Positions 53,450-62,830 of a stretch of DNA of 64,000 bases are shown here, one piece after another; position 1 is the stretch's first letter, and each line of letters begins with the position of its first letter. A program made the translations under genes and the position numbers. The notes beneath the pieces are model-generated. The model was not told the DNA's origin. It did no database searches and saw only the letters and a list, made by a program, of their open reading frames with translations. The DNA comes from Variovorax soli NBRC 106424 (lineage in GTDB: Bacteria; Pseudomonadota; Gammaproteobacteria; Burkholderiales; Burkholderiaceae_C): positions 1-64,000 of the forward strand of contig NZ_BCUU01000019.1 in assembly GCF_001591385.1 (NCBI RefSeq). The letters are read 5' to 3'.

Positions 53450-55429
53450 ATGCAGCAAGCAGCGGCGCAGGGCCCCGGCGCGGGCTCTCGGATCAAGGTG
53501 GCCGTCCTCGGCGGCGGGCCCGGCGGCATTTCGGCGGCGTTCTGGCTGAGCGCGACGCCGGCCTTGCGGGCCCGGTACGAGGTCACGGTGCACACCCTGG
53601 GCTGGCGCCTGGGCGGCAAGTGCGCCAGCGGGCGCAACATGGTCGTCGGCGGGCGCATCGAGGAGCACGGCCTGCACGTTCTCATGGGCTGCTACCAGAG
53701 CGCCTTCCAGACCATTCGCCAGTGCTACGCCGAATGGCAGCCGCGCGCCTCCAGCCCCTTCAAGCTGTGGACCGACGCGATGACGCCGCAGTGGAAAGTC
53801 GCCGCCGAGGAGCAGGCGCCCAACTCAAGCCCGCCACGTTGGTCACCCTGGGAGTTCACCCTGCCCGAGCTTCCCGGCGAACCGGGTGACCCGCGCTTGG
53901 CCGACACCGATGCGCTCATCGGCAACCTGGCCGCCTGGCTGCATGGGCTGCTCGATGCGCAGCCGGAGCTGGCCGCCGAGTGGAGCTACGGCCCGGTGCT
54001 GGCACTGCTGGGGCGCCTGGCTTCGCCCTCGCTCTGCGAGAACGTCGACGAAGAAGCCGGCAGCCAGCTGCGGCAACTGGCCGAACGGGTGCGCACCCGG
54101 CTGGCGACACGCGGCCCCGCGCCGGCCGCGGTCGATTCGGCATTTGCGGACACGCTCTCGCACCTGCTGATCCTCGCGGACCTGGGCCTGTCCGCCGCCA
54201 TCGGCTGGTTCTTCGACCTGATGGGCAAAGGCCAGGCCGGCTACGACGCGCTGAACGCGCTGGACTTCCGCGCCTGGCTGGGCCGCCACGGCGCCACCGA
54301 CGCGGCGCTGAACAGTGCCCCCATCCGCGCGCTGTACGACCTGACCTTCGCCTACCGGGGCGGCGACGCATCGACGCTGGCCAACGGCTCCATCGCCGCC
54401 GGCGTGACCTTCCGCTTTGCCATGGACATGGTGCTGGGCTACCGACACGCGCCGTTCTGGAAGATGAATGCCGGCACCGGCGATGCCTTGTTCACGCCGC
54501 TCTACCAGGTGCTGGCCGCACGCGGCGTGAAGATCGAGCTGTTCCACCGCGTCGCCGGCATCGAGCTGAACGCCGATGCATCGCGCATCGGCACGATCCG
54601 CATCGACCAGCAGGCCGATTTCACCAACGGCGAGTACCAGCCCTTCGTGGTGGTGAAGGGTCTGGACTGCTGGCCGAACCAGCCCAACTGGGAGCAGCTC
54701 GTGGACGGCGAGCGGCTGCGCCAGGCCGGCGTCAATTTCGAATCCAGCCATGACACGACCGTGGCGAAGCAGCTCACGCTGGTGGACGGCCAGGACTTCG
54801 ACCAGGTCGTGCTGGCCGTGCCGCCCGATGTGATCCGGGCCGTGGCGCCTGCGCTGGCCGCGGCAGATGCCCGCTGGGCGAGCATGGTCGCGCAAAGCGT
54901 GTCGGTGGCCACCGAGGCCTTCCAGCTCTGGCTCCAGCCGGCGCTCGGCGAACTCGGGTGGCCCAGCAGCGCCACCATCGTCTCGGCCTATGCCGAGCGC
55001 TTCGATTCGTGGGCTGACATGTCGCAGCAGTTGCCGCACGAAGACTGGCCGGCGGCCGACACGCCTCAGGCCATCGAGTATTTCTGCGGCTGCCTGCCGC
55101 AGGACGCCTCGCACGCAGACCCGGAGCGGGATGTGCAGGCCTGGCTCGACGCCTCCATTGCCGGCCTGTGGCCTGCCGCCACCACGCCGGACGGCAAGCT
55201 GAAGCCGGGCGTGGAAATCTCGCGCTACTGCCGCGCCAACTGGGAAGGCGCCGAGCGCTATGTGCAAACGCCGGCCGGCAGCGTGAGCTACCGCCTGCCG
55301 CCGGGCCCCGCGCAGTTCGGCAACCTCTACCTTGCCGGCGACTGGACGCTGACCCGCTTCAGCGGCGGCTGCTTCGAATCCGCCATCGAATCCGGCATGC
55401 TCGCCGCCGCAGCCATCTCGGGCGGGTGA
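53450..55429 (+). CDS. FAD-dependent amine-oxidase-fold enzyme, copy 1 of a paralogous pair
   Basis: The 659-residue protein opens with the dinucleotide motif VAVLGGGPGGISAAFWLS and the amine-oxidase/phytoene-desaturase GG motif LGWRLGGKCASGRN. EEHGLHVLMGCYQSAFQTIR follows, and the C-terminal FAD motif is NLYLAGDWTLTRFSGGCFES. A long helical insert (residues ~150-300) separates the FAD and substrate parts. It shares motif order, LGWRLGGK and VNFES with the 740-residue enzyme encoded at 56403-58625. Relatives include hydroxysqualene dehydroxylases and carotenoid desaturases; the substrate is probably hydrophobic but unidentified. Confidence 0.8.
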   Translation: MQQAAAQGPGAGSRIKVAVLGGGPGGISAAFWLSATPALRARYEVTVHTLGWRLGGKCASGRNMVVGGRIEEHGLHVLMGCYQSAFQTIRQCYAEWQPRASSPFKLWTDAMTPQWKVAAEEQAPNSSPPRWSPWEFTLPELPGEPGDPRLADTDALIGNLAAWLHGLLDAQPELAAEWSYGPVLALLGRLASPSLCENVDEEAGSQLRQLAERVRTRLATRGPAPAAVDSAFADTLSHLLILADLGLSAAIGWFFDLMGKGQAGYDALNALDFRAWLGRHGATDAALNSAPIRALYDLTFAYRGGDASTLANGSIAAGVTFRFAMDMVLGYRHAPFWKMNAGTGDALFTPLYQVLAARGVKIELFHRVAGIELNADASRIGTIRIDQQADFTNGEYQPFVVVKGLDCWPNQPNWEQLVDGERLRQAGVNFESSHDTTVAKQLTLVDGQDFDQVVLAVPPDVIRAVAPALAAADARWASMVAQSVSVATEAFQLWLQPALGELGWPSSATIVSAYAERFDSWADMSQQLPHEDWPAADTPQAIEYFCGCLPQDASHADPERDVQAWLDASIAGLWPAATTPDGKLKPGVEISRYCRANWEGAERYVQTPAGSVSYRLPPGPAQFGNLYLAGDWTLTRFSGGCFESAIESGMLAAAAISGG

Positions 55430-55432
55430 CGC

Positions 55433-56392
55433 TCAGGTTCGCGACACCACCACCGCGCCCGGCAGCGCCTTGAAATCCATCGCCACCCAGGCGGCGATGT
55501 CGATGGGCACCGTCGTCTGGCCCGGGCTCGGCGCCGTGCCCAGAAGATCCTGCACGATCTGATGGCTCTCGCAGGTGGCGATCTTCAACTGGTAGTCGCT
55601 CGCGCGCAGCAGGCCGCCGCCGGAGAAGCCGGTCAGCTGCGCCGGCGAATCGACGATCGCCTGGAAGCAGGCGCGCGACGGATCGAGCGAATCGCGGAAC
55701 TGCTTCATCTGCACAGTCGGAATCACGGGGGCGCCGATCAGCGCATCGACCAGTTCGTGTTCGGCATCCGCAAGCACCGTTCCCAAAAGCCCTCGCACGG
55801 CATCGCGGCCGCTTGACCATTGCGAGGCCGCCGGCACAGGCGCCGGACCGGACACGGTCAGTAGGGCCGCGTTGCGCGCCGGCGTCTGCGGGGACAGCGT
55901 GTCGAACACGGTGGTGGTGCAGACAAAGTCCGTGCCAGTCCCAGGCGCCCCGGGCGCATCCCCCGGCACGGCAATCTGCGCGCCGACCTTGGGCCAGCCC
56001 CACACCTCCCGCCCGGTCAGCAGGCCGATGGTGTAGTCGATGAAGATGTAGGGCGTCCAGAAGACGATGCGCATCGCGCCGCGCTCGTGGTTCGTCTCGA
56101 GCAGGGGCACCCACAGCGCGCATTCGCGGCCCGGCTGCCAGCCGATGGCATCGACCTGCGAGGTGCAGTGCTCGATGGCCATGAAGCTGATCATCGAGAA
56201 GCCCGCCAGCACGCGGTAGCTCACGCGGCCGGCGCCCACCGGGTTGAGCAGCGAATCGACCAGCTTCTGCATCGCCCCGGCATCGGCCCGAAAGCCGAAG
56301 ACACAGGCCTTCGCGCCGGTGAACACCGCGGGCGGCGCCAGGCTGGCGGCGCCATGCCCGATCCAGGAAATGAAGGGAGGAAGTTCGGCCAT
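55433..56392 (-). CDS. Acetoacetate-decarboxylase-like protein
   Basis: The 319-residue protein resembles the ADC family, with the signature GREVWGWPKVGAQI. K135 matches the Schiff-base Lys (K115 of the Clostridium enzyme), but the neighbouring second Lys is Val136. True ADCs are about 245 residues, so this is a longer family member. ADC-like proteins decarboxylate or hydrate beta-keto and related acids through an imine. It lies 10 bases after the 740-residue FAD enzyme gene on the same strand and converges on the other FAD enzyme gene with 3 bases between. Confidence 0.78.
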   Translation of the reverse strand: MAELPPFISWIGHGAASLAPPAVFTGAKACVFGFRADAGAMQKLVDSLLNPVGAGRVSYRVLAGFSMISFMAIEHCTSQVDAIGWQPGRECALWVPLLETNHERGAMRIVFWTPYIFIDYTIGLLTGREVWGWPKVGAQIAVPGDAPGAPGTGTDFVCTTTVFDTLSPQTPARNAALLTVSGPAPVPAASQWSSGRDAVRGLLGTVLADAEHELVDALIGAPVIPTVQMKQFRDSLDPSRACFQAIVDSPAQLTGFSGGGLLRASDYQLKIATCESHQIVQDLLGTAPSPGQTTVPIDIAAWVAMDFKALPGAVVVSRT

Positions 56393-56402
56393 GGTGCTTC
56401 CC

Positions 56403-58625
56403 TTACTCGGCCCGCTGCGACGGCTTGCGCTGCAGGAAGTCGTAGCCGACGATGCGTGCGGGCTGCCCGCAGATGGCGCGCGACGCGGCCATGCCCGACA
56501 TCACCGCACCTTCGATCGCGGTGGTGTTGAAGCCGTGGCGCGTCGCCTCGCCGGCCAGGATCAGGTTGGCAAAGCCGCTTTCGGCCGGGTGCAGGCGGTA
56601 CTGCGTGGTGCCGGCGGCCGAGAGCACGCAGCATTCCGTCGGGTCGATGTTGGCGCGCAGAAACTGCTGGTCGAAGCGCGCCTCGCCGCTGGCCGATCCG
56701 CTGAAGTCGGTCAGCACGTCGAAGCGGAATTTGCCCTCCGCCGTGCGGGCCGCCGGCCAGATGCAGGCCGAGGCATCGTTGAGCCAGGTGATGGTCTGCG
56801 CGCGCAGTTCGTTCCAGGCCTGCACCGGCACGCCCGTTTCGGAAGACGGCTGGCGGTACAGCGTGGTGGCGTAGGTGCCGCACAGGTAGTGCAGCGACTT
56901 CGGCTTGGGAAAGCCCACTGCCGGTTCCACCGCCAGCACCTGCGACATGTCGGCCCAGATGTTCATGTATTCGGGCCCCGACACGGTGGCCGGCTTGCCG
57001 CTGGTCCAGCCGAGTTCCTCCAGCGTCTGGTTGGACCACAGCTGCAGGGCCTGGGTGGCCACGATGCCGATGTTCTGGACGAAGTCGGCAAAGCGCCCGC
57101 CTTGCTGCAGCAGCTCGTCGCACATCGTCGGCTCGCCGTTGAGCGGCTTGTAGGCGCCCATCGAGATGGCCAGCACCACGGTGTCGAACTCGCTGCCCTG
57201 CTTCAAGACCTCCTGGCCGGCGGCCGGCCAGTCGCACCAATGGCTCTCGAAGTTGACGCCGGCAGCCTTCATCTTCGCGCCGTCCACCAGCTGATCCCAG
57301 TCGGGTTCGCTCGGCCAGCAGACCAGGTTCTCCATCATGAAAGTGGGCTGGTAGTCGCCCTGCACCACATCCGCCTGGCGGTCCATGTGCACCGCGGCGA
57401 TCTGCTGGCCGTCCGGCGACAGCTCGAGCCGCGTCACCTTGCGGAAGAACTGCACCTTCACGCCGGCATCCAGCAGCGCCTGGTACAGCGGCGCCACCAC
57501 CGCCTCGCCCATGCCGGTCTGGATGTCCCACATCATCGCGCCCTTGAAGGTGCCCAGCAGCCGCGCGCACACGCCCAGCGCCGTGCCCGCCGCGTACGAC
57601 GGCCGGCTCACATCGCCGTCCGCATACTGGAACAGCGTGTCGTACACGATGCGGGTGACGGTGGAGTTGGCGACGATGTCCGGGTCGGCGCCGTGCTTGA
57701 CGAGCCAGGCGCGAAAGTCGATGTCGTCGAGCGATTCGAAGGGCCGGTCCGGCAGCACCAGGTCTGCGAAGTAGCCGGCCGCGGCAGCAATGGCGATGTC
57801 GATCAGTTCCCCCACCACCTGCAGCTCGATGGCCAGCGGCGTGCCCGGCGCAGCGTTCGCGCGTGCCGCCGCGGCGCGGAAGGCCGACTGCAGCAGCCGG
57901 TGCGTGTCCAGCAGTTGCACCACATGCTGCGGATCGGCCGCGGACGGCTCGGCCAGCAGCGACTTCATCCACAGCGCGCCGGCATCGGCCAGTTCGTGAA
58001 AGCCCAGCTGCACCGCTTGCGAACGGTCGAACAGCGCCTTGGCGCGCGCCAGTTCGCCATCGGCCAGCTGCACGAGCGCCGATGCGGCAAAGCTGCTGGG
58101 CAGCGGCTGGGGCGCCGGTTGGGCGGCGGCCTGCGCCGCGGCGTCGAGCCGGCCGATGAGACCCTTGACCACCAGCAGGAACAGGTTCCACATGGTGGTC
58201 CAGGCCTCGGCCGGCGTCATGTCCACGCCGCCCTGCCCCGGCGTTCCGCCATTGGTCGGCCAGGTCAGCGGAAAGTAGGTGTAGCCGGTGTCGGTCTTCA
58301 CGCCGATGGGCGTGTACAGCTGCGGCTTGGCGACATCGGTCCAGTGCTGCAGCGGGCAGTGCGGCGGCGGCGTCCGGTTGGCATAGATCTCCTGCACCAT
58401 GCCGAACACGTTGGCATAGCAGCCGAACCACACATGCAGGCCGTGCTCCAGGTTGCGGCCCCATGCGTCGCGCCCGCTGGCGGCCTTGCCGCCCAGGCGC
58501 CAGCCCAGCTGGTAGAGCGTGACCTCGTGCTGCGCGCGCAGCTCGGGCGTGCGCGTGAGCTCGTAGGCGGCGCTCAGGCCGGCCATACCGCCACCCAGGA
58601 TCGCGATCTTCTTCTTTCCGGTCAT
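56403..58625 (-). CDS. FAD-dependent amine-oxidase-fold enzyme, copy 2
   Basis: The 740-residue protein has IAILGGGMAGLSAAYELTRT, GG motif LGWRLGGKAASGRDAWGRN, EHGLHVWFGCYANVFGMVQ and C-terminal FAD motif NLILAGEATRHGFNTTAIEG. FGCYA, VNFESHW and the order of blocks match the 659-residue paralogue encoded on the other strand. GAGGAG precedes the ATG, which overlaps the stop of the cyclase/ATPase gene as ATGA, so their expression is coupled. An apparent longer frame running upstream into the cyclase gene is a shadow. The substrate is unknown. Confidence 0.82.
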   Translation of the reverse strand: MTGKKKIAILGGGMAGLSAAYELTRTPELRAQHEVTLYQLGWRLGGKAASGRDAWGRNLEHGLHVWFGCYANVFGMVQEIYANRTPPPHCPLQHWTDVAKPQLYTPIGVKTDTGYTYFPLTWPTNGGTPGQGGVDMTPAEAWTTMWNLFLLVVKGLIGRLDAAAQAAAQPAPQPLPSSFAASALVQLADGELARAKALFDRSQAVQLGFHELADAGALWMKSLLAEPSAADPQHVVQLLDTHRLLQSAFRAAAARANAAPGTPLAIELQVVGELIDIAIAAAAGYFADLVLPDRPFESLDDIDFRAWLVKHGADPDIVANSTVTRIVYDTLFQYADGDVSRPSYAAGTALGVCARLLGTFKGAMMWDIQTGMGEAVVAPLYQALLDAGVKVQFFRKVTRLELSPDGQQIAAVHMDRQADVVQGDYQPTFMMENLVCWPSEPDWDQLVDGAKMKAAGVNFESHWCDWPAAGQEVLKQGSEFDTVVLAISMGAYKPLNGEPTMCDELLQQGGRFADFVQNIGIVATQALQLWSNQTLEELGWTSGKPATVSGPEYMNIWADMSQVLAVEPAVGFPKPKSLHYLCGTYATTLYRQPSSETGVPVQAWNELRAQTITWLNDASACIWPAARTAEGKFRFDVLTDFSGSASGEARFDQQFLRANIDPTECCVLSAAGTTQYRLHPAESGFANLILAGEATRHGFNTTAIEGAVMSGMAASRAICGQPARIVGYDFLQRKPSQRAE

Positions 58626-61600
58626 GCAGGCTCCTCGATGTTGTGACTGGGGTTGTTCCAGCGTGGGGTCGGCAGCGCGGCGGGCTTCCAGGGGTTGGCG
58701 CCGAGCCGGTCCATGATTTGCATGCCGCGTGCCAGGTGTTCGCTGCGCTTGTCGGGCGACGCCTCCACCTCGGCCAGCGCCAGATGGCACAGCGCTTCTT
58801 CGAAGGGCAGCGCGAAATGCACGGCGTGGCCGATACCCTCGCGCCAGCAGGCTGCCGCCCGGGCGGGCCGGCCCAGGGCGAGCGCCAGGTGGCCGCGCAG
58901 CAGCCTTTCGCGGGCCTTGAAGATCACGATCTTGCTGGCATAGCTGGCGGCCGCGCGGCAGGCCGCGCGGGTCGATTGCAGCCGCGTGCGCAAGGGCACC
59001 CGGGCTTGTGCCGGACCCTGGGCCAGGGCCAGGTGCACCTCTGCCACCGAGGCCACGCTGAGCAGCGCGATGCCCATGGTCGGTGCGCTCTCCAGCATGT
59101 TCTCCAGCGCGGTGGTGGCGGCGCGCAGCGCCTGGCCGGCGTTGCCGGATTGCAGCTGCGCCGCCGCCTCGATGCCGTCGCACAGCAGCCGCTCGGCGCG
59201 GTGCAGCGCCTCGCTGCGTGCCAGCGCGATGCGATGCAGCACACGCGCCGGATCGCGCCCTGCCTGCATGTCGAGCAGGGCCAGTCCGCACAGAACCCAG
59301 GCCCGCACCGGCACGTTCTCGACCTGTTCGGCCTCTTCGCCATAGGCATTGAGGCGCAGCGAAGCCTTCGCATGGTCGCCCCGGAGCAGGTCGGCATAGG
59401 CCTGGATGACGCGGCACGACTGGGCGCGAAAGCGGTCGCCCAGCCGGTCGAATATCGCGGCGCCGGTGTCGCAGTGCGCGTCCATGTCGGCCCAGTGCCC
59501 GGCCTGGAAGGTGAAGACCGCCGCCAGAAGATGCGCGAAGCCCTGGTCGTGAAGCGTTCCCTGCTGCTGCGCCAGCGCGATCGCGCGGCGCCGGTAGAAG
59601 CCGGCTGCGCGATGAAAGCCCGCCGTGCCGAAGCCGATGGCCAGGCCGCCCAGGCCGCCCACCGTTTCTTCCACGGCCTGCGCGCGCTCGGCGCGGTTCA
59701 GCGAGGTGAGCGCATCGTGCAGCACGCCGAGCGCGTCGCCGCGGAAGTAGGCGCGTTCCGCATGCCGGGTGAAGATGTGGGCGCTGAGCTGGTCGCGCGC
59801 GCGGGCCTGCGCATTGCTGCTGGGCCGGCCCAGTCCGCAGCGGTGCATCAGCTGGCGCCAGATTTCCCTCACCAGGCTGCTCACGATGGCCGGGCGGCTC
59901 GCAGGCACGCGTATCTCGCTGAGCGAGGCGCACACGTTGAACCAGGTGTGGGCTTCCTCGAAGCGGGAGAGTTCGTGGCAGGCATCGCCCTGCAGGCGCG
60001 CCAGTTCGGCCTCCTGCTGCGTGGGCAGCACGATGCGCGCCTGCGCCGCCAGGCGCTGGACGTGGCCGACGTGAACCAGCGCGTCGTGGTTGGCGCTGCG
60101 CTCCAGCGAATAGCTGGCCGCCTGCTGCCGCCAGCGGATGGCGGCCTCGAAGCGCTCGGCCAGTTCCCAGTGGTGGGCCAGCTCGGCCGAATGCGGGTCG
60201 AGTTCGCCCGCATGGCGCCGCTCAATGAACTCGGCCAGCTGCTGGTGCAGCGGCTGGCGCTGGCGCAGGCTCAGCAGGTCGTAGGTGACCTCCTGGATGA
60301 TGGCGTGGTGAAAGACATAGGTGCCCGCCGACGGCGCCTCCGGCTCCAGGATGGCCGCGTCCGCCAGGTCCTTGAGCATGGCGCCCAGGCTGGCTTCGTC
60401 CAGCCCGAGCGGATGGATCGCCCGCACCACCTCGGCCGAGACGGAGCGGCCGATCACGCTGGCCACCTTGGCCGTCATGAGGTGCGAGGCCGGCAGGCCG
60501 TCCAGGCGGCTCACCACCAGGTCGCGCACGTTGGACGGAACGATGTTCGCATCCAGGTCGTGCTCGACCAGCCGGATCTTGCCGCCCCGGACCATGACCA
60601 CGCCGCGTTCGAGCAGGGCCAGCACCAGCTGCACGGCATGAAACGGCAGGCCGGCGCAACGTTGATGGACGAACTCCACCAGGCGCCTGGGCGCATCCGG
60701 CGTGCCCAGCAGGTCCACCACGATGGCCTCGATCGCATCGATGGGAAGGCGCGCCAGCGACATGCGCGGGCGCACCGGCTCGAACAGGCGCAGCGCATGC
60801 GGCGCGGCCGCGGCGTCCAGCGGCCGCGAGGCCAGCACCCAGAGCAGCTGCGGCAGTCGAGGATGCAGGCCGAACATCAACTGCGCCGAGGGCTCGTCGA
60901 TCCAGTGCAGGTCGTCCAGCGCCAGCACCAGCGGGGCCTGCGCCGCCATGCGTGCCAGCAGAACGGCGAGCAGGTCCTGCAGGCCGGCCAGGCGCGCCTG
61001 CCCGACGATCTGCGCCGCCAGGCCGTCGTCCTCGATCTGCAGCGGCAGGATGTCCTCCATCAGCGCCGCCTTGTCCGCCGCGGGGTCGCCGTGCAAGGCC
61101 TCGAGCAGCCGTGAACGCAGCAGCGAGGCCGGCGGCTCGGGCGGGTCGCCCGGCTTCCACAGCAGCCGCCGCACCAGCCCCCGACAGGCCGCGTACGCCT
61201 CGTGCGTCTGGAACGCCGAGGTCGTCATGATGATCACGGTGAAGCCGCGCGCCTGCGCTGCCCTGTCGAACTGCCGCAGCAGGTGCGACTTGCCGGCCCC
61301 CGACTCCGCCTCGATCGAGACGGCACCGCCGCGGCCCTGCGCCAGCGCGTCCAGCATCTGCTCGAAAGCCTGCGCCTCGCTCTCGCGGCCATGCAGCCAG
61401 GCAGGCCGGCGCGGCGGCGGCGTGCCGAGGTCCGGGCGCGCATCGTCGAAGCGGTGGGCCATCAGCGGCTCGCGCAGGCCCCGGACCATGAGCGGCTGCG
61501 CCTCGGTGAAGCGGAACCGCGCCGTGGCCGCGGCCGAGGCTGCGCGCACGGTCGCGTCGTCGATCAGGATGGCGCCGCCGGCGTTCTGCATGAGGCGCGC

Positions 61601-62722
61601 CGAGCGATGCATCAACGGCCCGTTGACCAGGAAGTGCCGGCGGCTGCGGTTGCCGACGTCGCTGCAGAAGGCACGCCCCGTGGCCACGCCGATCGAGGCT
61701 TTCACGCCCAGGCCGCGCAGGCTGGCGTGCATGCGCCGCGCGGCTTCCAGGCCGCGCGTGGCATCGTTCTCCCGCGCCTGGCCGGGCAGTCCGCAAGCCA
61801 GCACCGCGATCACGCCCTTGTCGCCCACCACCAGCTCGAACAGCCGGGCCGACAGCGGTTCGATGGCGGTGCGCATCGCCTCGATCCCGCGCAGGATGCC
61901 GTCGGCCGCATCCGGGGCGGCCGGGTCCAGCCCGCCCAGCAGCGTGTGGACCACGGTGATCATGCGGAACTCGGCCATCCAGCCGGCCTCGGAGGCGTCG
62001 GCGCGCTCGCCCACCACGCGCGGCAGGTAGCGGTGCGCCAGCGCGGCGGCGGCGCCTTCCGCGGCGAAGGGCTCGATGGCAGCCGGCGCCACCGCGCCGT
62101 TCAACGCGACAAGGCAGCTGAACGCGTTGCCGGAACTGCCGCCATCCGACGTCAGTGCTGCGGCGCCCAGGCATTGGACAAAACGCCGGCTCATGAAGAT
62201 CTCGCCGGGATCGCCCGCATGTGCCAGGCCCGCCAGTTCCCGGATCGGCGCACCCGTGACCGCGTGGTAGCCGCGGTCGCCCGGATTCTGGAACGTGACC
62301 GCGGTGACCGAACCGGTCGCCAGCGCGATGCGGTGCCGAAGCACCACGTCGAACACCAGCCGCCGGCCGTTGAAGGCGTCGCGCAGCGCGATGGCCGCGG
62401 CGGCGGCTCGATGTTCCGGGCCGCCCTGCCCCTGGCCTTCACGCCAGATGGCCAGCACGGCATCGCCTTCGATCTGCACCACGTCGCCGCCATGCGCGGC
62501 AACGATGTCGAACACCTCGCCGAAGTACTGGTCGAGCAAGGTTCCCAGGCGCTCGGCGCCATGCGGCCCTTGCGCCGCAAACCGCTCGGTCAGGCCGGAG
62601 GACCCGGCGATGTCGACCAGCAGCACGGCCGCGTCGAATTCATCGCGCCATGAGGGATGTGCGGCCGCGCCTGCGTGCAACTGCGTCTTCAACAAGCGAG
62701 AGACGTAGGCACCGGTTTGCAT
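58622..62722 (-). CDS. Soluble-adenylyl-cyclase-like protein: two cyclase domains + STAND/AAA ATPase + TPR-like repeats
   Basis: The 1366-residue protein has the layout of animal soluble adenylyl cyclase. Cyclase domain 1 (residues ~30-180) has both metal aspartates, D37 (LLVDIAGSSGLTERF) and D87 (VVQIEGDAVLAIW). Domain 2 (~250-390) has VGDKGVIAVLACGLPG and KASIGVATGRAFCSDVGNRS, but where the transition-state Asn of class III cyclases is expected (GxxVNxAxR) it reads GPLMHRSARL, i.e. His372 with Arg376 kept. The ATPase has Walker A ESGAGKSH (K478) and Walker B LVLALDDLHWID. The last ~550 residues are TPR-like helices. No signal or membrane segment. The ATG at 62722 is preferred to a TTG eleven codons upstream. 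Confidence 0.85.
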   Translation of the reverse strand: MQTGAYVSRLLKTQLHAGAAAHPSWRDEFDAAVLLVDIAGSSGLTERFAAQGPHGAERLGTLLDQYFGEVFDIVAAHGGDVVQIEGDAVLAIWREGQGQGGPEHRAAAAAIALRDAFNGRRLVFDVVLRHRIALATGSVTAVTFQNPGDRGYHAVTGAPIRELAGLAHAGDPGEIFMSRRFVQCLGAAALTSDGGSSGNAFSCLVALNGAVAPAAIEPFAAEGAAAALAHRYLPRVVGERADASEAGWMAEFRMITVVHTLLGGLDPAAPDAADGILRGIEAMRTAIEPLSARLFELVVGDKGVIAVLACGLPGQARENDATRGLEAARRMHASLRGLGVKASIGVATGRAFCSDVGNRSRRHFLVNGPLMHRSARLMQNAGGAILIDDATVRAASAAATARFRFTEAQPLMVRGLREPLMAHRFDDARPDLGTPPPRRPAWLHGRESEAQAFEQMLDALAQGRGGAVSIEAESGAGKSHLLRQFDRAAQARGFTVIIMTTSAFQTHEAYAACRGLVRRLLWKPGDPPEPPASLLRSRLLEALHGDPAADKAALMEDILPLQIEDDGLAAQIVGQARLAGLQDLLAVLLARMAAQAPLVLALDDLHWIDEPSAQLMFGLHPRLPQLLWVLASRPLDAAAAPHALRLFEPVRPRMSLARLPIDAIEAIVVDLLGTPDAPRRLVEFVHQRCAGLPFHAVQLVLALLERGVVMVRGGKIRLVEHDLDANIVPSNVRDLVVSRLDGLPASHLMTAKVASVIGRSVSAEVVRAIHPLGLDEASLGAMLKDLADAAILEPEAPSAGTYVFHHAIIQEVTYDLLSLRQRQPLHQQLAEFIERRHAGELDPHSAELAHHWELAERFEAAIRWRQQAASYSLERSANHDALVHVGHVQRLAAQARIVLPTQQEAELARLQGDACHELSRFEEAHTWFNVCASLSEIRVPASRPAIVSSLVREIWRQLMHRCGLGRPSSNAQARARDQLSAHIFTRHAERAYFRGDALGVLHDALTSLNRAERAQAVEETVGGLGGLAIGFGTAGFHRAAGFYRRRAIALAQQQGTLHDQGFAHLLAAVFTFQAGHWADMDAHCDTGAAIFDRLGDRFRAQSCRVIQAYADLLRGDHAKASLRLNAYGEEAEQVENVPVRAWVLCGLALLDMQAGRDPARVLHRIALARSEALHRAERLLCDGIEAAAQLQSGNAGQALRAATTALENMLESAPTMGIALLSVASVAEVHLALAQGPAQARVPLRTRLQSTRAACRAAASYASKIVIFKARERLLRGHLALALGRPARAAACWREGIGHAVHFALPFEEALCHLALAEVEASPDKRSEHLARGMQIMDRLGANPWKPAALPTPRWNNPSHNIEEPA

Positions 62723-62830
62723 GGCCGCCAACTGTAGGCGGCCGGATGCCGCCAAACCCCCAGGGAAACGCTAATCCGATGGTTCTACCCGGTCATGCCG
62801 ATCCTGCTGCACCCAAGCGTGCAGCGTGCG

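Noticed and set aside
56403-59933. A longer version of the 740-residue FAD enzyme reaching into the cyclase gene
   Set aside because: The extra N-terminal stretch is an out-of-frame shadow of the cyclase/ATPase gene. A good ribosome binding site and the GxGxxG start place the true start at 58625.
58643-61114. An 823-codon frame opposite the cyclase/ATPase gene
   Set aside because: The minus-strand protein has cyclase, Walker A and Walker B motifs; the opposite frame has none.
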